Assembly (NCBI RefSeq): GCF_000744885.1
Contig: NZ_JQMV01000003.1
Location: 1,364,001 to 1,428,000, forward strand
Length of the DNA: 64,000 nucleotides
From: Thermus amyloliquefaciens
GTDB lineage: Bacteria; Deinococcota; Deinococci; Deinococcales; Thermaceae
Direction: 5' to 3'
How positions within the stretch are numbered: position 1 is the stretch's first letter; every line of letters starts with the position of its first letter. The notes beneath the pieces were generated by a model that worked only from the letters and a program-made list of their open reading frames with translations, did no database searches and had not been told where the DNA came from. A program made the translations under genes and the position numbers. Below, one piece after another: positions 7,554 to 16,092 of this stretch.

Positions 7554-7927
7554 TCCCGGCAAGCCGCCTGGCCCTCACCTCCGCCCTCCTCTGGTTCCTG
7601 GCCGCCAACCTGGTGGGCCTCCTCCTCGGTCTGGGCCTCCTTCCCCACACCTGGCGGCCCGCCCATGCCCACCTGCAACTCCTAGGCTTCGTGAGCCTTA
7701 TGATCTACGGGGTGGCCTACCACGCCTTGCCCCGGTTCCGGGGGGTGGTCTTCCGCAGGCCAGGACTGGCCCTCTTCCAGGTGCTTCTGGCCAATCTTGG
7801 CCTTCTGGGCATGGCCTTGGCCTGGGGCCTGGGACTTGGGAACCCCCTATGGGGGGTCTTTGCCACCCTTTCCCTCTTGGCCGGAACGCTCTTTGCCCTC
7901 CTCATGCTGGAGGTACTCTGGGGCTAG
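7550..7927 (+). CDS. Small heme-copper-oxidase-like membrane protein
   Basis: 125 aa with four predicted helices. The second contains HAHLQLLGFVSLMIYGVAYH, resembling the His-rich helix of heme-copper oxidase subunit I and of NnrS-like proteins, and could bind heme. The ATG overlaps the cupin stop by four bases. It is too small to be an oxidase or NO reductase by itself. A membrane heme or NO-related function is plausible from this motif and from its neighbours, but is not shown. Confidence 0.65.
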   Translation: MIPASRLALTSALLWFLAANLVGLLLGLGLLPHTWRPAHAHLQLLGFVSLMIYGVAYHALPRFRGVVFRRPGLALFQVLLANLGLLGMALAWGLGLGNPLWGVFATLSLLAGTLFALLMLEVLWG

Positions 7928-7950
7928 GGAACCCCATCTTGGAGAACGGT

Positions 7951-9048
7951 ATGCGTGCGGCAGGTGTTCCCCTGAAAACCGTGGCCCTCCCCACGGAGCA
8001 CGGGGGCTGGGGGTTCACCCTGGAACCCCTCCTCCTGGGCCTTTTGCTCTCGCCAGGACCCCACACCCTGGGCCTTTTTCTCCTGGGCCTCTTCGGGTTC
8101 CTGGCCCGGCACCCCTTGAAGCTGGCCTACCAGGACCTGCGGAAGCGCAGGCGCTATCCCCGAACCGGCCTGGCCCTGAAGGTGGGGGGAGGCTACGCGG
8201 CCTTGGCCTCCCTAGGCCTTCTCCTTACGGCCCTAACCGCGCAAGGCCCCTTTCTTCTTCCCCTTCTCCTCGCCCTACCCCTAGGGGCCTATATGCTTTG
8301 GGCGGATGCCGCCAACCGCTCCCGGGACCTCTTCCCCGAGATCGCCGCCGCCTTGACCATGGCCTCCTTAGCCCCAGCGGGGGTGCTGGCAGGTGGCTTG
8401 GGAGCAGAGATCGCCTGGGGAAGCTTTTTGGCCTTGGCCCTGAGGGATATCGCCGCCCTCTACTACGCCCGCACCCAGGTCCTCCGGGCCCGGGGAGGCC
8501 ACCCCAAGGCTTACCCCGCCCACCTGGCCCTCTGGACCGCTACCCTTCTCGCCCTTCTCCTTCAAGGCCAAGGGCTCCTTCCCGCTCCCACGACCCTCGC
8601 CCTTCTCCTGCTGGCCCTTTATGGGAGCCTGGCCCTTCTCAGGCCCCCGGTGGAGGCCCGGGTCATCGGCTGGACGCAGATGGGCTTTGGCCTCCTGGTG
8701 GTCCTGGCCACCGCCTTGGGCTACACCCTCCAGGGGCTTCCCACCGCCCTTTTGGGGGTACCCGCCCTCCACCGGTTCCTGGGGTGGGCCCTGGTGGGGC
8801 TCGCCTTCGTGGCAGGGCTTTACCTCTTCCTGCGGAAGGAGGTCACCAGGCCCATCCGCCTTCTCCTGGGGCTTTACGACCTGAACGCCCTTTTGGGCCT
8901 CCTCCACCTGGTCTTCGTGTGGCAACCCCTCCCCCACCCCCTCCTGGCCCTCATCGGGGTGGTTCTCCTTCACCTCCTCCTCCGGCGGCCCCACCCCTGG
9001 CCGGCGGCGGGGTTCTTCCTCCTGGGCCTCCTCCTGCTTTGGCACTGA
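7951..9048 (+). CDS. YwiC-like multi-helix membrane protein with extra C-terminal region
   Basis: 365 aa. The N-terminal ~235 residues match the YwiC-like family: LPTEHGGWGFTLEPLL near the start, a RKRRRYPRT loop and a DAANRSRDLFPEI segment, with about seven helices. The last ~125 residues add four or five helices, including HRFLGWALVGLAF and LYDLNALLGLLHLVF, which I cannot assign and which may be a fusion. The start is supported by GGAG six bases before ATG 7951. It is the last gene of the box C unit; ywiC in Bacillus also lies in a nitrate/FNR locus. Its activity is unknown. Confidence 0.7.
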   Translation: MRAAGVPLKTVALPTEHGGWGFTLEPLLLGLLLSPGPHTLGLFLLGLFGFLARHPLKLAYQDLRKRRRYPRTGLALKVGGGYAALASLGLLLTALTAQGPFLLPLLLALPLGAYMLWADAANRSRDLFPEIAAALTMASLAPAGVLAGGLGAEIAWGSFLALALRDIAALYYARTQVLRARGGHPKAYPAHLALWTATLLALLLQGQGLLPAPTTLALLLLALYGSLALLRPPVEARVIGWTQMGFGLLVVLATALGYTLQGLPTALLGVPALHRFLGWALVGLAFVAGLYLFLRKEVTRPIRLLLGLYDLNALLGLLHLVFVWQPLPHPLLALIGVVLLHLLLRRPHPWPAAGFFLLGLLLLWH

Positions 9049-9105
9049 GGCCCAGATGGTGGGGAAGGCTCCTTTGCTGCGGCCAGGGGGTTGCACAATG
9101 GGGGC

Positions 9106-10110
9106 ATGAGGCAAGCCTGGGGTTTTGCCCTTCTGGTACCCTTTGGCCTAGCCCTCTACGCCCTCCTGGCCACGGAGCCGCGCCTGCGCTGGGCCGAGCC
9201 CGTGCAAGCCCCGCCCGCGGGGCTTCAGGAGGTCTATGCCCGGGCCCACCCGGCGGTCCTCCGCATCGATGGCCCTGAGGGAAGCCGGGGCACGGGGTTC
9301 TTCTATGCCCCCGGCCTGGTGCTCACCGCCTACCACGTGGTGGGGGAGGGGGGGCCCTACACCCTGGTGCTCGCCAACCAGAGCCGGGCCACGGCCACCC
9401 TCCTGGGCTTCGCCGAGCCCCTGGACCTGGCGGTCCTGGCCACGGCGGCCCAGGCCCCAGCCCTCCTGCCCTTGGAAACCCAAAGGCGCCCACAGGTGGG
9501 GGAAGCCCTCCTGCACATCGGCAACGGCCGGGACCAGTTCATCGCCCCCCGCTATGGGCGCGTCACCCGGGTTTCCGCAGACCCCTCTCCCTTCCTGCCC
9601 CAAGGCCTGGTGGAGACCACCCTCCCCCTATCCCCTGGGGACTCGGGGGGGCCCGTGTTGAACCTGGAGGGGAAGGTGGTGGGGGTGGCGGTGGCCATCG
9701 GCCAGACGGAGGAGGGCTTCCGGAGCTTCTTCACCCCCCTTGCGGACCGGGGCCCGGTCCTGGCCAGGCTCGAGCAGGGGCAAAGGAGCTACTGGCCCTA
9801 CCTGGGCCTTAGGGGCCCCCGGGGGCTTACCCCGGAGCTGGCCCGGGAGCTGGGCCTACCCCCAGGGGGCGTGGTGGTGGGGGAGGTGGTGCCGGGCGGG
9901 GCCGCCCACCGGGCAGGGTTAAAGGGTCTGGAATCGGGAGGGGTACCGGACGTGATCCTCGAGGTCAACGGGGTCCCGGTGAACAGCTTCGAGGACCTCC
10001 TTCGGGAGGTCCGCCGCCACCAGGTGGGGGAAAGGGTCCGCCTCACCGTACGCCGGGGCGGGGAGGTCTTCCGCCTGGAGGTGGAGCTCGCCCCCTTCCC
10101 CGGGCGGTAG
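9106..10110 (+). CDS. DegP/HtrA-like serine protease with PDZ domain
   Basis: 334 aa from ATG 9106; an in-frame TTG at 9091 is an alternative. A signal anchor (residues 5-22) is followed by a trypsin-like domain with H77 (TAYHVVGEG), D107 (EPLDLAVL) and S180 (SPGDSGGPV), a complete triad. A PDZ domain spans about 225-330. It probably degrades or refolds misfolded proteins outside the membrane. Single gene, convergent with the next one. Confidence 0.9.
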   Translation: MRQAWGFALLVPFGLALYALLATEPRLRWAEPVQAPPAGLQEVYARAHPAVLRIDGPEGSRGTGFFYAPGLVLTAYHVVGEGGPYTLVLANQSRATATLLGFAEPLDLAVLATAAQAPALLPLETQRRPQVGEALLHIGNGRDQFIAPRYGRVTRVSADPSPFLPQGLVETTLPLSPGDSGGPVLNLEGKVVGVAVAIGQTEEGFRSFFTPLADRGPVLARLEQGQRSYWPYLGLRGPRGLTPELARELGLPPGGVVVGEVVPGGAAHRAGLKGLESGGVPDVILEVNGVPVNSFEDLLREVRRHQVGERVRLTVRRGGEVFRLEVELAPFPGR

Positions 10111-11085
10111 TCAGCCCACAAGGTCCCGGTAGGCGGGAAGGCCCGGTACGCCTTCCGCCAGCAAAACCGCCCGCAGGACCGCCCGGGTCACGGCATCGGC
10201 GGCGTAGGCCCCAAGGCGCAACAGGGCGTAAGGGTCCACCCCCTTCCCCTCCCCCAGGGCCAAGGCGAAGACCAGGTCCCCGTCCAGGGGGGTGTGGGCC
10301 GGCCGGATGGCCCGGGCGATGCCATCCTGGGCCATGATGGCAAGCCTCTTGGCCTGGGCCTTGCTCAAGGGGGCGTCCGTGGCCACCACCGCCAGGGTGG
10401 TGTTCTGGCCCAGGAGGAAGGGGTAGCGGTAGTCCTCAGGCCTCCCCCGGTAGCGGGAGCGGTCCGGCAAAAGGGCCCTCTCCTCTTCCGCCAAAAGCTC
10501 CTCCCCGTAAAGCCTCCCCGTCCTGGGGTCAAAGGGGCGGCCCAGGCTGTTCACCGCCGCCAGGGCCAGGACCCGGTACCCCTCTTCCAAGGCATACCCC
10601 GCCAGGCCCACCCCGCCCTTGACCCCGCCCGCCACCGCCCCGGTACCCGCCCCCACGCTCCCCTCCCAAGGCTCAGACCCGGAAGCCAAGGCCGCCCGGT
10701 AGCCCGCCTCCCCATCGGGAGGGCGGTGGACCCTGCCCCGGCCCAGGTCGTAAAGCACCGCCGCGGGCACGATGGGCACCACACCCCCAGGGGTGGGAAA
10801 GCCCCTCCCCCGCTCCGCCAGGTAGCGCACCACCCCCTCCGCCGCCGCCAGGCCGAAGGCGCTTCCCCCGGTGAGGAGAACGGCCTGCACCCTTTCCACG
10901 GTGTTTTCCGGTTGGAGGAGGTCCGTCTCCCGGGTGCCGGGGGCCGCCCCCCGCACGTCCACCGCCCCCACAGCCCCCTCCTCCACCAGGACCACGGTGC
11001 AACCCGTGAGGGCCTCGAGGTCGGTGAAATGCCCCACCCCGATCCCCGGCCAAAGGGCCGCCTTACCCCACAAGGCTTCCGCCAT
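10111..11085 (-). CDS. P1-family (S58) peptidase, DmpA-like
   Basis: 324 aa. Family marks are GIGVGHFTD near the start, LLTGGSAFGL around residue 75, GSVGAGTGAVAGG-KGG near 145 and GQNTTLAVVATDAPL near 235. These Ntn-type enzymes cut themselves before a Ser or Thr and then act as aminopeptidases or amidases; the N-T-T segment is the likely processing site. No signal peptide, so cytoplasmic. The physiological substrate is not predictable. The stop abuts the protease gene on the other strand. Confidence 0.88.
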   Translation of the reverse strand: MAEALWGKAALWPGIGVGHFTDLEALTGCTVVLVEEGAVGAVDVRGAAPGTRETDLLQPENTVERVQAVLLTGGSAFGLAAAEGVVRYLAERGRGFPTPGGVVPIVPAAVLYDLGRGRVHRPPDGEAGYRAALASGSEPWEGSVGAGTGAVAGGVKGGVGLAGYALEEGYRVLALAAVNSLGRPFDPRTGRLYGEELLAEEERALLPDRSRYRGRPEDYRYPFLLGQNTTLAVVATDAPLSKAQAKRLAIMAQDGIARAIRPAHTPLDGDLVFALALGEGKGVDPYALLRLGAYAADAVTRAVLRAVLLAEGVPGLPAYRDLVG

Positions 11086-11129
11086 AAGCCAAGTATCGGG
11101 TAGGCTAGGGAGCAGAACAAGGAGGGCAT

Positions 11130-12191
11130 ATGTGGGAGTACCTGATCCACGGCGAGGCCTCCCCCACCGTCCAAGCCTTTTTGGAAGGGCTGGGCAAAGC
11201 CCTGGAAGCCCAGGGGTTCCGCCACAACCCCAAGGCCCAGGCCCCCAACCTGGTGCTGAACGCCATTTCCCTGGAAAACCCGCGCCCTTACCGCCGGCGG
11301 GCCCAGGCCACCTTCGTGGCCTCGGTGCTGGAGCTTTCGGAGTTCCCCCAAGAACCCCTGCAAGCCCTCTACCCCTACCTGGTCCGCGCCCTTTCCAACG
11401 TGCTCCTGGCCTACGTTCCCGGCCAAGGGGTGAAGTTCCTCACCCTGGAGCTGGGGCACTACGACGAACCCATAGGGGAGGGGTTTTACGAAAGGGTGGC
11501 CGCCCGCCTAAGGCCCATCGCCTGTAGCCGCCTGGTCATCAACAACGTCTTCCACAAGGACCTCGAGCCTGAGCTTTGGCAAGGGGACGAGCTCACGGAA
11601 AGCATGTACTGGGCGGGAAAAAAGCTCAAGGAGTGGGACCTCCTTCCCGCCCCCTTCCCCATTGAGGAGATCCTTCCCCCCGAGGACCTCCGCCACGTGA
11701 AGCGGCTTTATGGCATCGGCGGGCTTTCGTATGGCAACCTCTCCGTGCGCAAGGACAAGGGGCGCTTCTGGATGTCGGCCAGCGGGGTGGACAAGGCCAA
11801 CCTAAAGGAGATCGGCCGGGACATCCTCATGGTGAAGGACTACGATCCCGAGCAGAACGCCATCCTCCTCTCCGTCCCCCCCCATGTGGAGCCCCGGCGG
11901 GTGAGCGTGGACGCCATTGAGCACTGGATGATCTACCGGGAACACCCCGGGGTGGGGGCCATCCTGCACGTGCACGCCTGGATGGAAGGGGTGCCCGCCA
12001 CCCCCTTCAACTACCCCTGCGGCACCTACGAGCTGGCCCAGGCGGTGGCGGAGAAGGTGCGCCAGGCCCCCGACCCCACCCGGGCGGTGGTGGGCCTCAA
12101 GAACCACGGCCTCACCATCACCGGGCGCAGCCTGGAGGAGATCATGGAGCGGATTGAGGGCAAGCTCATCCGCACCGTGCCCATGTCATGA
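11130..12191 (+). CDS. Class II aldolase/adducin-family protein with N-terminal extension
   Basis: 353 aa. Residues from about 170 form the class II aldolase fold, with GGLSYGNLSVR, an SASGVDKANL segment, the zinc pair in ILHVHAWMEG and a further histidine in KNHGLTITG. The first ~165 residues form a separate domain I do not recognise. Proteins of this fold cleave sugar phosphates or decarboxylate or epimerise related compounds. A TAGGCT -10 and SD AAGGAGGG precede the ATG. It is coupled by ATGA overlap to a zinc dehydrogenase, which suggests a shared pathway. Confidence 0.8.
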   Translation: MWEYLIHGEASPTVQAFLEGLGKALEAQGFRHNPKAQAPNLVLNAISLENPRPYRRRAQATFVASVLELSEFPQEPLQALYPYLVRALSNVLLAYVPGQGVKFLTLELGHYDEPIGEGFYERVAARLRPIACSRLVINNVFHKDLEPELWQGDELTESMYWAGKKLKEWDLLPAPFPIEEILPPEDLRHVKRLYGIGGLSYGNLSVRKDKGRFWMSASGVDKANLKEIGRDILMVKDYDPEQNAILLSVPPHVEPRRVSVDAIEHWMIYREHPGVGAILHVHAWMEGVPATPFNYPCGTYELAQAVAEKVRQAPDPTRAVVGLKNHGLTITGRSLEEIMERIEGKLIRTVPMS

Positions 12192-13282
12192 AGGCCCTCC
12201 TCTACACCCCCTCCCTGCCCCGCTTCTTCGCCGCAAGGGCCCTGGGCAAACGCTTTCCCAAGGGGCTTCTCCCCTTGCGCCTGGCGGAGGTGCCCCTGCC
12301 CGAGCGGGAGGGGTTCTTGCGGGTGCGGGTGCGCCTAAGCGGGGTCTGCGGCTCGGACCTCGCCCTCCTCCACGGGAAAAGCCCCCCCTCCATAAGCCCC
12401 TTCTTCTCCTTTCCCGCCGTCCTGGGCCACGAGATCCTGGGAGAGGTGGAGGGAAGCCTGGTGGCCGTAAACCCCCTCCTCGCCTGCGCCGACCGGGGGC
12501 TTGCCCCCTGCCCCGCCTGCCAGCGGGGAGAGGAGGGGCTTTGCCAGAACGTGGCCGAAGGGGCCCTGGCCCCGGGGATGCTGGGCTACAACCGGGACCT
12601 CCCCGGGGGATGGGGGGAGTGGATCCTGGCCCGGCCCGAAAGGCTTTACCCCATCCCCGAGGGCGTACCCGAGGGGCGGGCGGTGCTTGCCGAGCCCTTG
12701 GCGGTGGTGCTCCGGGGGCTAGGGAAGCTCCACCCCTGGCCGGAGGAGATCCTCGTCCTGGGCATGGGCACCCTGGGCCTCCTCGCGGTGAGGCTGCTTC
12801 GGGCCTTAGGGTTTTCCGGGAAGGTCCACGCGGTGGCCAAGTACCCCGACCAGGCGGAGCGGGCCTTGGCCTTCGGAGCGGATCGGGTCTACGGAAGCGC
12901 CAAGGAGGCCCTCGAGGACCGGGCCCGGCGCTACCGCTACCTCCTCTTTGAGGGGTACCGGGGTGGGTATGAAGCGGTGGTGGAGGCTTCGGGAAGCGGG
13001 GCTGGCTTCCGGCAGGCCCTCACCCTGGCCCAAGAGGGGGGCAGGGTGCTCCTCCTGGGAGCCCCTGGGCTGGAGTGGGCCGACCTCTCCCCCTTCTGGT
13101 TCAAGGAGGTGGCCCTTTCGGGAAGCTACACCTACACCCGGGAGGAGTTCGCCCAGGCGGTGGCCCTCCTCCCGGAGCTTGGGGGCCTGGAACGCTTGGT
13201 GGCGGGGGCCTTCCCCTTGGAGGCCTGGCGGGAGGCCCTAAAGGCCCAGGGCAAGGCCCTCTTCCGGCCAAATGTGGCCTAA
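12188..13282 (+). CDS. Zinc-binding medium-chain dehydrogenase
   Basis: 364 aa of the alcohol/sorbitol/threonine dehydrogenase superfamily. GVCGSD and LGHEILGEVEG hold the catalytic-zinc ligands. A structural-zinc lobe carries four cysteines in CADRGLAPCPACQRGEEGLC. The nucleotide-binding segment VLGMGTLGLLAVRLL follows at about 195. It oxidises an alcohol or polyol with NAD(P). Overlap of four bases with the aldolase-family gene suggests the two act on the same carbohydrate-like substrate, which I cannot name. Confidence 0.82.
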   Translation: MKALLYTPSLPRFFAARALGKRFPKGLLPLRLAEVPLPEREGFLRVRVRLSGVCGSDLALLHGKSPPSISPFFSFPAVLGHEILGEVEGSLVAVNPLLACADRGLAPCPACQRGEEGLCQNVAEGALAPGMLGYNRDLPGGWGEWILARPERLYPIPEGVPEGRAVLAEPLAVVLRGLGKLHPWPEEILVLGMGTLGLLAVRLLRALGFSGKVHAVAKYPDQAERALAFGADRVYGSAKEALEDRARRYRYLLFEGYRGGYEAVVEASGSGAGFRQALTLAQEGGRVLLLGAPGLEWADLSPFWFKEVALSGSYTYTREEFAQAVALLPELGGLERLVAGAFPLEAWREALKAQGKALFRPNVA

Positions 13283-13308
13283 GGGCCACCGCTCCCCCAC
13301 CGGGGGGC

Positions 13309-13314
13309 TATACT
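13309..13314 (+). promoter_or_regulatory. -10 element of the moxR operon
   Basis: TATACT, 24 bases before the moxR ATG, with a GGGGGTGGGC SD-like stretch between. Confidence 0.55.
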
Positions 13315-13338
13315 GGCTGGAAACCGCAGGGGGTGGGC

Positions 13339-14376
13339 ATGGTCTGGGAAGAGGAACCCTTTGTGCAAGCGGGGGAGAAGCTCCGGGCCCTTCTGAAGGA
13401 GGTGAAGCGGGTCATCGTGGGCCAGGACCACCTGCTGGAGCGCATGCTGGTGGCCCTTCTCGCCCGGGGGCACCTGCTCATCGAGGGGGTGCCCGGCTTG
13501 GCCAAAACCTTGGCGGTGAAAACCCTGGCCCGGGCCGTGGGGGGTAGCTTCCAGCGGATCCAGTTCACCCCCGATCTGGTGCCCGCCGACCTCCTGGGAA
13601 CCCGCATCTACAACCCCAAGGACGGGGAGTTCCGCACCGAGCTTGGCCCCATCTTCGCCCACCTCCTCCTGGCGGACGAAATCAACCGGGCCCCGGCCAA
13701 GGTGCAGTCCGCCCTCCTCGAGGCCATGCAGGAACGGCAGGTAACCCTGGGCAAGGAGACCTACCCCTTGCCCCAGCCCTTCCTGGTTCTGGCCACGCAA
13801 AACCCCATCGAAAGCGAGGGCACCTACCCTCTGCCCGAGGCCCAGCTGGACCGCTTCCTCCTCAAGGTGGTGGTGGACTACCCCGCCTTCCACGAGGAGC
13901 TCCTCATCGTGGAGCGCATGACCGCGGGGGAGGAGATTCACGTGGAGCAGGTCCTCAGCCTGGAGGAGCTCCTCTCCCTTTCCCGCCTGACGGACCGGGT
14001 CTACGTGCACCCCAAGGTGGCGGAGCACGCGGTGGCCCTGGTGCAAGCCACCCGCCATCTGGAAAGGGTGGGCCTTGGGGACCTCAAGCCCTTCGTGGCC
14101 TTCGGGGCCAGCCCTCGAGCCTCCTTGGCCCTGGTGCAAGGGGCCAAGGCCCTGGCCCTGGTGCGGGGCCGGGCCCACGCCCTGCCCGAGGACGTCCGCG
14201 ACCTCTACCTGGACGCCCTCCGCCACCGCCTGGTCCTCTCCTACCAGGCCCTGGCGGAGGACGTGAGGGCAGAAACCGTGCTGGAGGCCATCCTCCAGCG
14301 CCTGCCCCCGCCCTTCGTGCCCCTGCATGACCCGTATGGAGACGCCCGAAGCCCTCTTGGCCCGGCTGGAGCTTGA
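13339..14376 (+). CDS. MoxR-family AAA+ ATPase
   Basis: 345 aa. Walker A GVPGLAKT (50-57), Walker B LLLADEIN (109-116), sensor ATQNPIESEGTYPLPEAQLD and arginine fingers follow the MoxR pattern. MoxR ATPases act as chaperones for partners with VWA domains, inserting metals or maturing complexes. The gene starts an operon with a DUF58 protein and two VWA membrane proteins, all overlapping, the usual Bat/MoxR arrangement. The end overlaps the DUF58 start by 50 bases. Confidence 0.9.
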   Translation: MVWEEEPFVQAGEKLRALLKEVKRVIVGQDHLLERMLVALLARGHLLIEGVPGLAKTLAVKTLARAVGGSFQRIQFTPDLVPADLLGTRIYNPKDGEFRTELGPIFAHLLLADEINRAPAKVQSALLEAMQERQVTLGKETYPLPQPFLVLATQNPIESEGTYPLPEAQLDRFLLKVVVDYPAFHEELLIVERMTAGEEIHVEQVLSLEELLSLSRLTDRVYVHPKVAEHAVALVQATRHLERVGLGDLKPFVAFGASPRASLALVQGAKALALVRGRAHALPEDVRDLYLDALRHRLVLSYQALAEDVRAETVLEAILQRLPPPFVPLHDPYGDARSPLGPAGA

Positions 14377-15205
14377 GGTGGTCCGCCCCTTGGACGGGCT
14401 CCTCTTCGGGGACTACCGGGGGGTGTTCTACGGCCGCAGCCTGGACCTGGCGGAGGTGAGCCCCTTCAGCCCCGGGGACGAGGCGGAGCGCATCGACTGG
14501 CCCGCCACCGCCAGGACAGGGGAGCTCCACGTGCGCCGCTTCCGGGAGGAGCGGGAGCTCACCCTATGGCTGCTCCTGGACGGCAGCCCCTCCATGCGCT
14601 TTGGCTCCAGGAGGCGGGAGAAGTACGCCCTGGCCCTGGAGCTGGCCCTCTGCGCGGCCTACATCGCCCTGCGCCACGGGAACCGCGTGGGGGCCATCCT
14701 GCCCACCGGCCTCCTGCCCCCGAAAGGAGGCAAGGCGCAGGCTCTGCTCCTGGCGCGGGAAGCCCTTAAACCGGGGCGCGGGGCTCCTTTGGGGGAAGCC
14801 TTGGACCTCCTGGGACGGGTGGCCAGGCGGCGGAGCCTCCTTTTCGTCTTCTCGGACTTCCTGGACCCCTTTGAGGCCCCCCTCGCCCGCCTGGCGGCCC
14901 GGCACGACCTGGTGGCGGTCCTGGTGGAAGACCCCTGGGAGCGGGCGCTCCCGGAAGCGGGCGTGCTCTCCTTCCTGGACCCGGAAACGGGGGAGGCGGT
15001 GGAGGTGAACGCCCTGGACCGGAGGGTGCGGGAGGCCTACCGGAGGCGGGCCGAGGCCCTGCGGCAAGAGCGGATAAGGGGCCTGCAGCGCGCCAGGGCC
15101 CATCCCCTCCTGGCCTCCACGGAGAACGACCTGGTGCCCCTTCTCTTGGGGCTGGTGGAAAGGAGGCGAAGGTGGCCTTTCAAAACCCCACCGGCCTCCT
15201 CCTAG
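14327..15205 (+). CDS. DUF58 (VWA-like) protein
   Basis: 292 aa from ATG 14327; ATG 14336 is also possible. SLDLAEVSPFSPGDEAERID and the following W-RTGELHVRRF are the DUF58 signature. A VWA-like fold follows with LDGSPSM (the MIDAS-like DxSxS reads DGSPS) and FSDFLDPFE. It is cytoplasmic or membrane-peripheral and expected to be a MoxR client. It overlaps both neighbours, indicating translational coupling. Confidence 0.88.
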   Translation: MTRMETPEALLARLELEVVRPLDGLLFGDYRGVFYGRSLDLAEVSPFSPGDEAERIDWPATARTGELHVRRFREERELTLWLLLDGSPSMRFGSRRREKYALALELALCAAYIALRHGNRVGAILPTGLLPPKGGKAQALLLAREALKPGRGAPLGEALDLLGRVARRRSLLFVFSDFLDPFEAPLARLAARHDLVAVLVEDPWERALPEAGVLSFLDPETGEAVEVNALDRRVREAYRRRAEALRQERIRGLQRARAHPLLASTENDLVPLLLGLVERRRRWPFKTPPASS

Positions 15206-16092
15206 GCCTCCTCCTCCTGGGGGCTGGGGGGCTTCTCTTCCTCTGGGGGGAGCGGGCAGGCAGGAGGCGGCTCCTCAGGAGCCTGGACCCCGCCTTCGCC
15301 CCCCGGCCTAGGCCACCGGCCTGGCCCTACCTCCTGGCCCCCCTCCCCCTGCTCCTTGCCGCGGGCCGCCTCGAGGCCCCCCTCCCCTGGCGGGAAAACC
15401 TGACCCAGGTGGCGCTGGTGGTGGACACCAGCCACTCCATGGCCGCGGACGACGAAACCCCAAGCCGCCTGGAAAAGGCCAAGGACCTCGCCAAAACCTT
15501 CCTCCGGGGCCTGGACCCCTCGGTAAGGGTGGGGCTGGTGACCTTTGGCCCCCAGGCGGTCCTGGTCCTTTCCCCCACCACCGACCGCAAGTCCCTCCTC
15601 CAGGCCCTGGAGGCCTTGAAGCCTGGGGGGACGAGCCCCCTGGGGCAAGGCCTTCTCCAGGCCAAGCGCACCCTCCGGCCGGAAGGCCCCGAGGGGGATC
15701 TGCCCAAGGCCCAGCCCCCCGCCGCCCTGCTCCTCCTCTCTGACGGGGCGGCCAACGCCGGCCAGGACCCCCTGGAGGTGGGGGCGGAGCTGGCGCGGGC
15801 CGGCCTGCCCGTCTTCGTGCGCCCCCTGGGAAATCCCCAGGGGGCGGTGAGCCGCATCGGCCAGGGGCTCTTTTTCGTGCCCGCCGACCCCCTGCGCCTC
15901 CTGCGCCTGGCCCAGGCCACGGGGGGCGCGGCCCTGGGGGAGGACTTCCAACCCCTTTACCAGGCCCTACGGCCCCGGTACGTCTGGCGCATCCAGAACC
16001 AGGACCTCTCCCAGGCCTTGGTGGTGGCGGGCTTCCTGCTCCTCGCCTTCGGAGCCTACCGGAACCTGGCCCAAGAAGGGAGGTGGCCGTGA
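15172..16092 (+). CDS. VWA-domain membrane protein (BatA-like), first copy
   Basis: 306 aa from GTG. Two N-terminal helices (about 8-25 and 50-65) are followed by a von Willebrand A domain with an intact MIDAS, DTSHS at 85-89, TFGPQAV and LLLSDGAANAG, then a C-terminal helix (about 280-297). It probably works with the next VWA protein and the MoxR ATPase in envelope or stress functions. It overlaps the DUF58 gene by 34 bases. Confidence 0.85.
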   Translation: MAFQNPTGLLLGLLLLGAGGLLFLWGERAGRRRLLRSLDPAFAPRPRPPAWPYLLAPLPLLLAAGRLEAPLPWRENLTQVALVVDTSHSMAADDETPSRLEKAKDLAKTFLRGLDPSVRVGLVTFGPQAVLVLSPTTDRKSLLQALEALKPGGTSPLGQGLLQAKRTLRPEGPEGDLPKAQPPAALLLLSDGAANAGQDPLEVGAELARAGLPVFVRPLGNPQGAVSRIGQGLFFVPADPLRLLRLAQATGGAALGEDFQPLYQALRPRYVWRIQNQDLSQALVVAGFLLLAFGAYRNLAQEGRWP

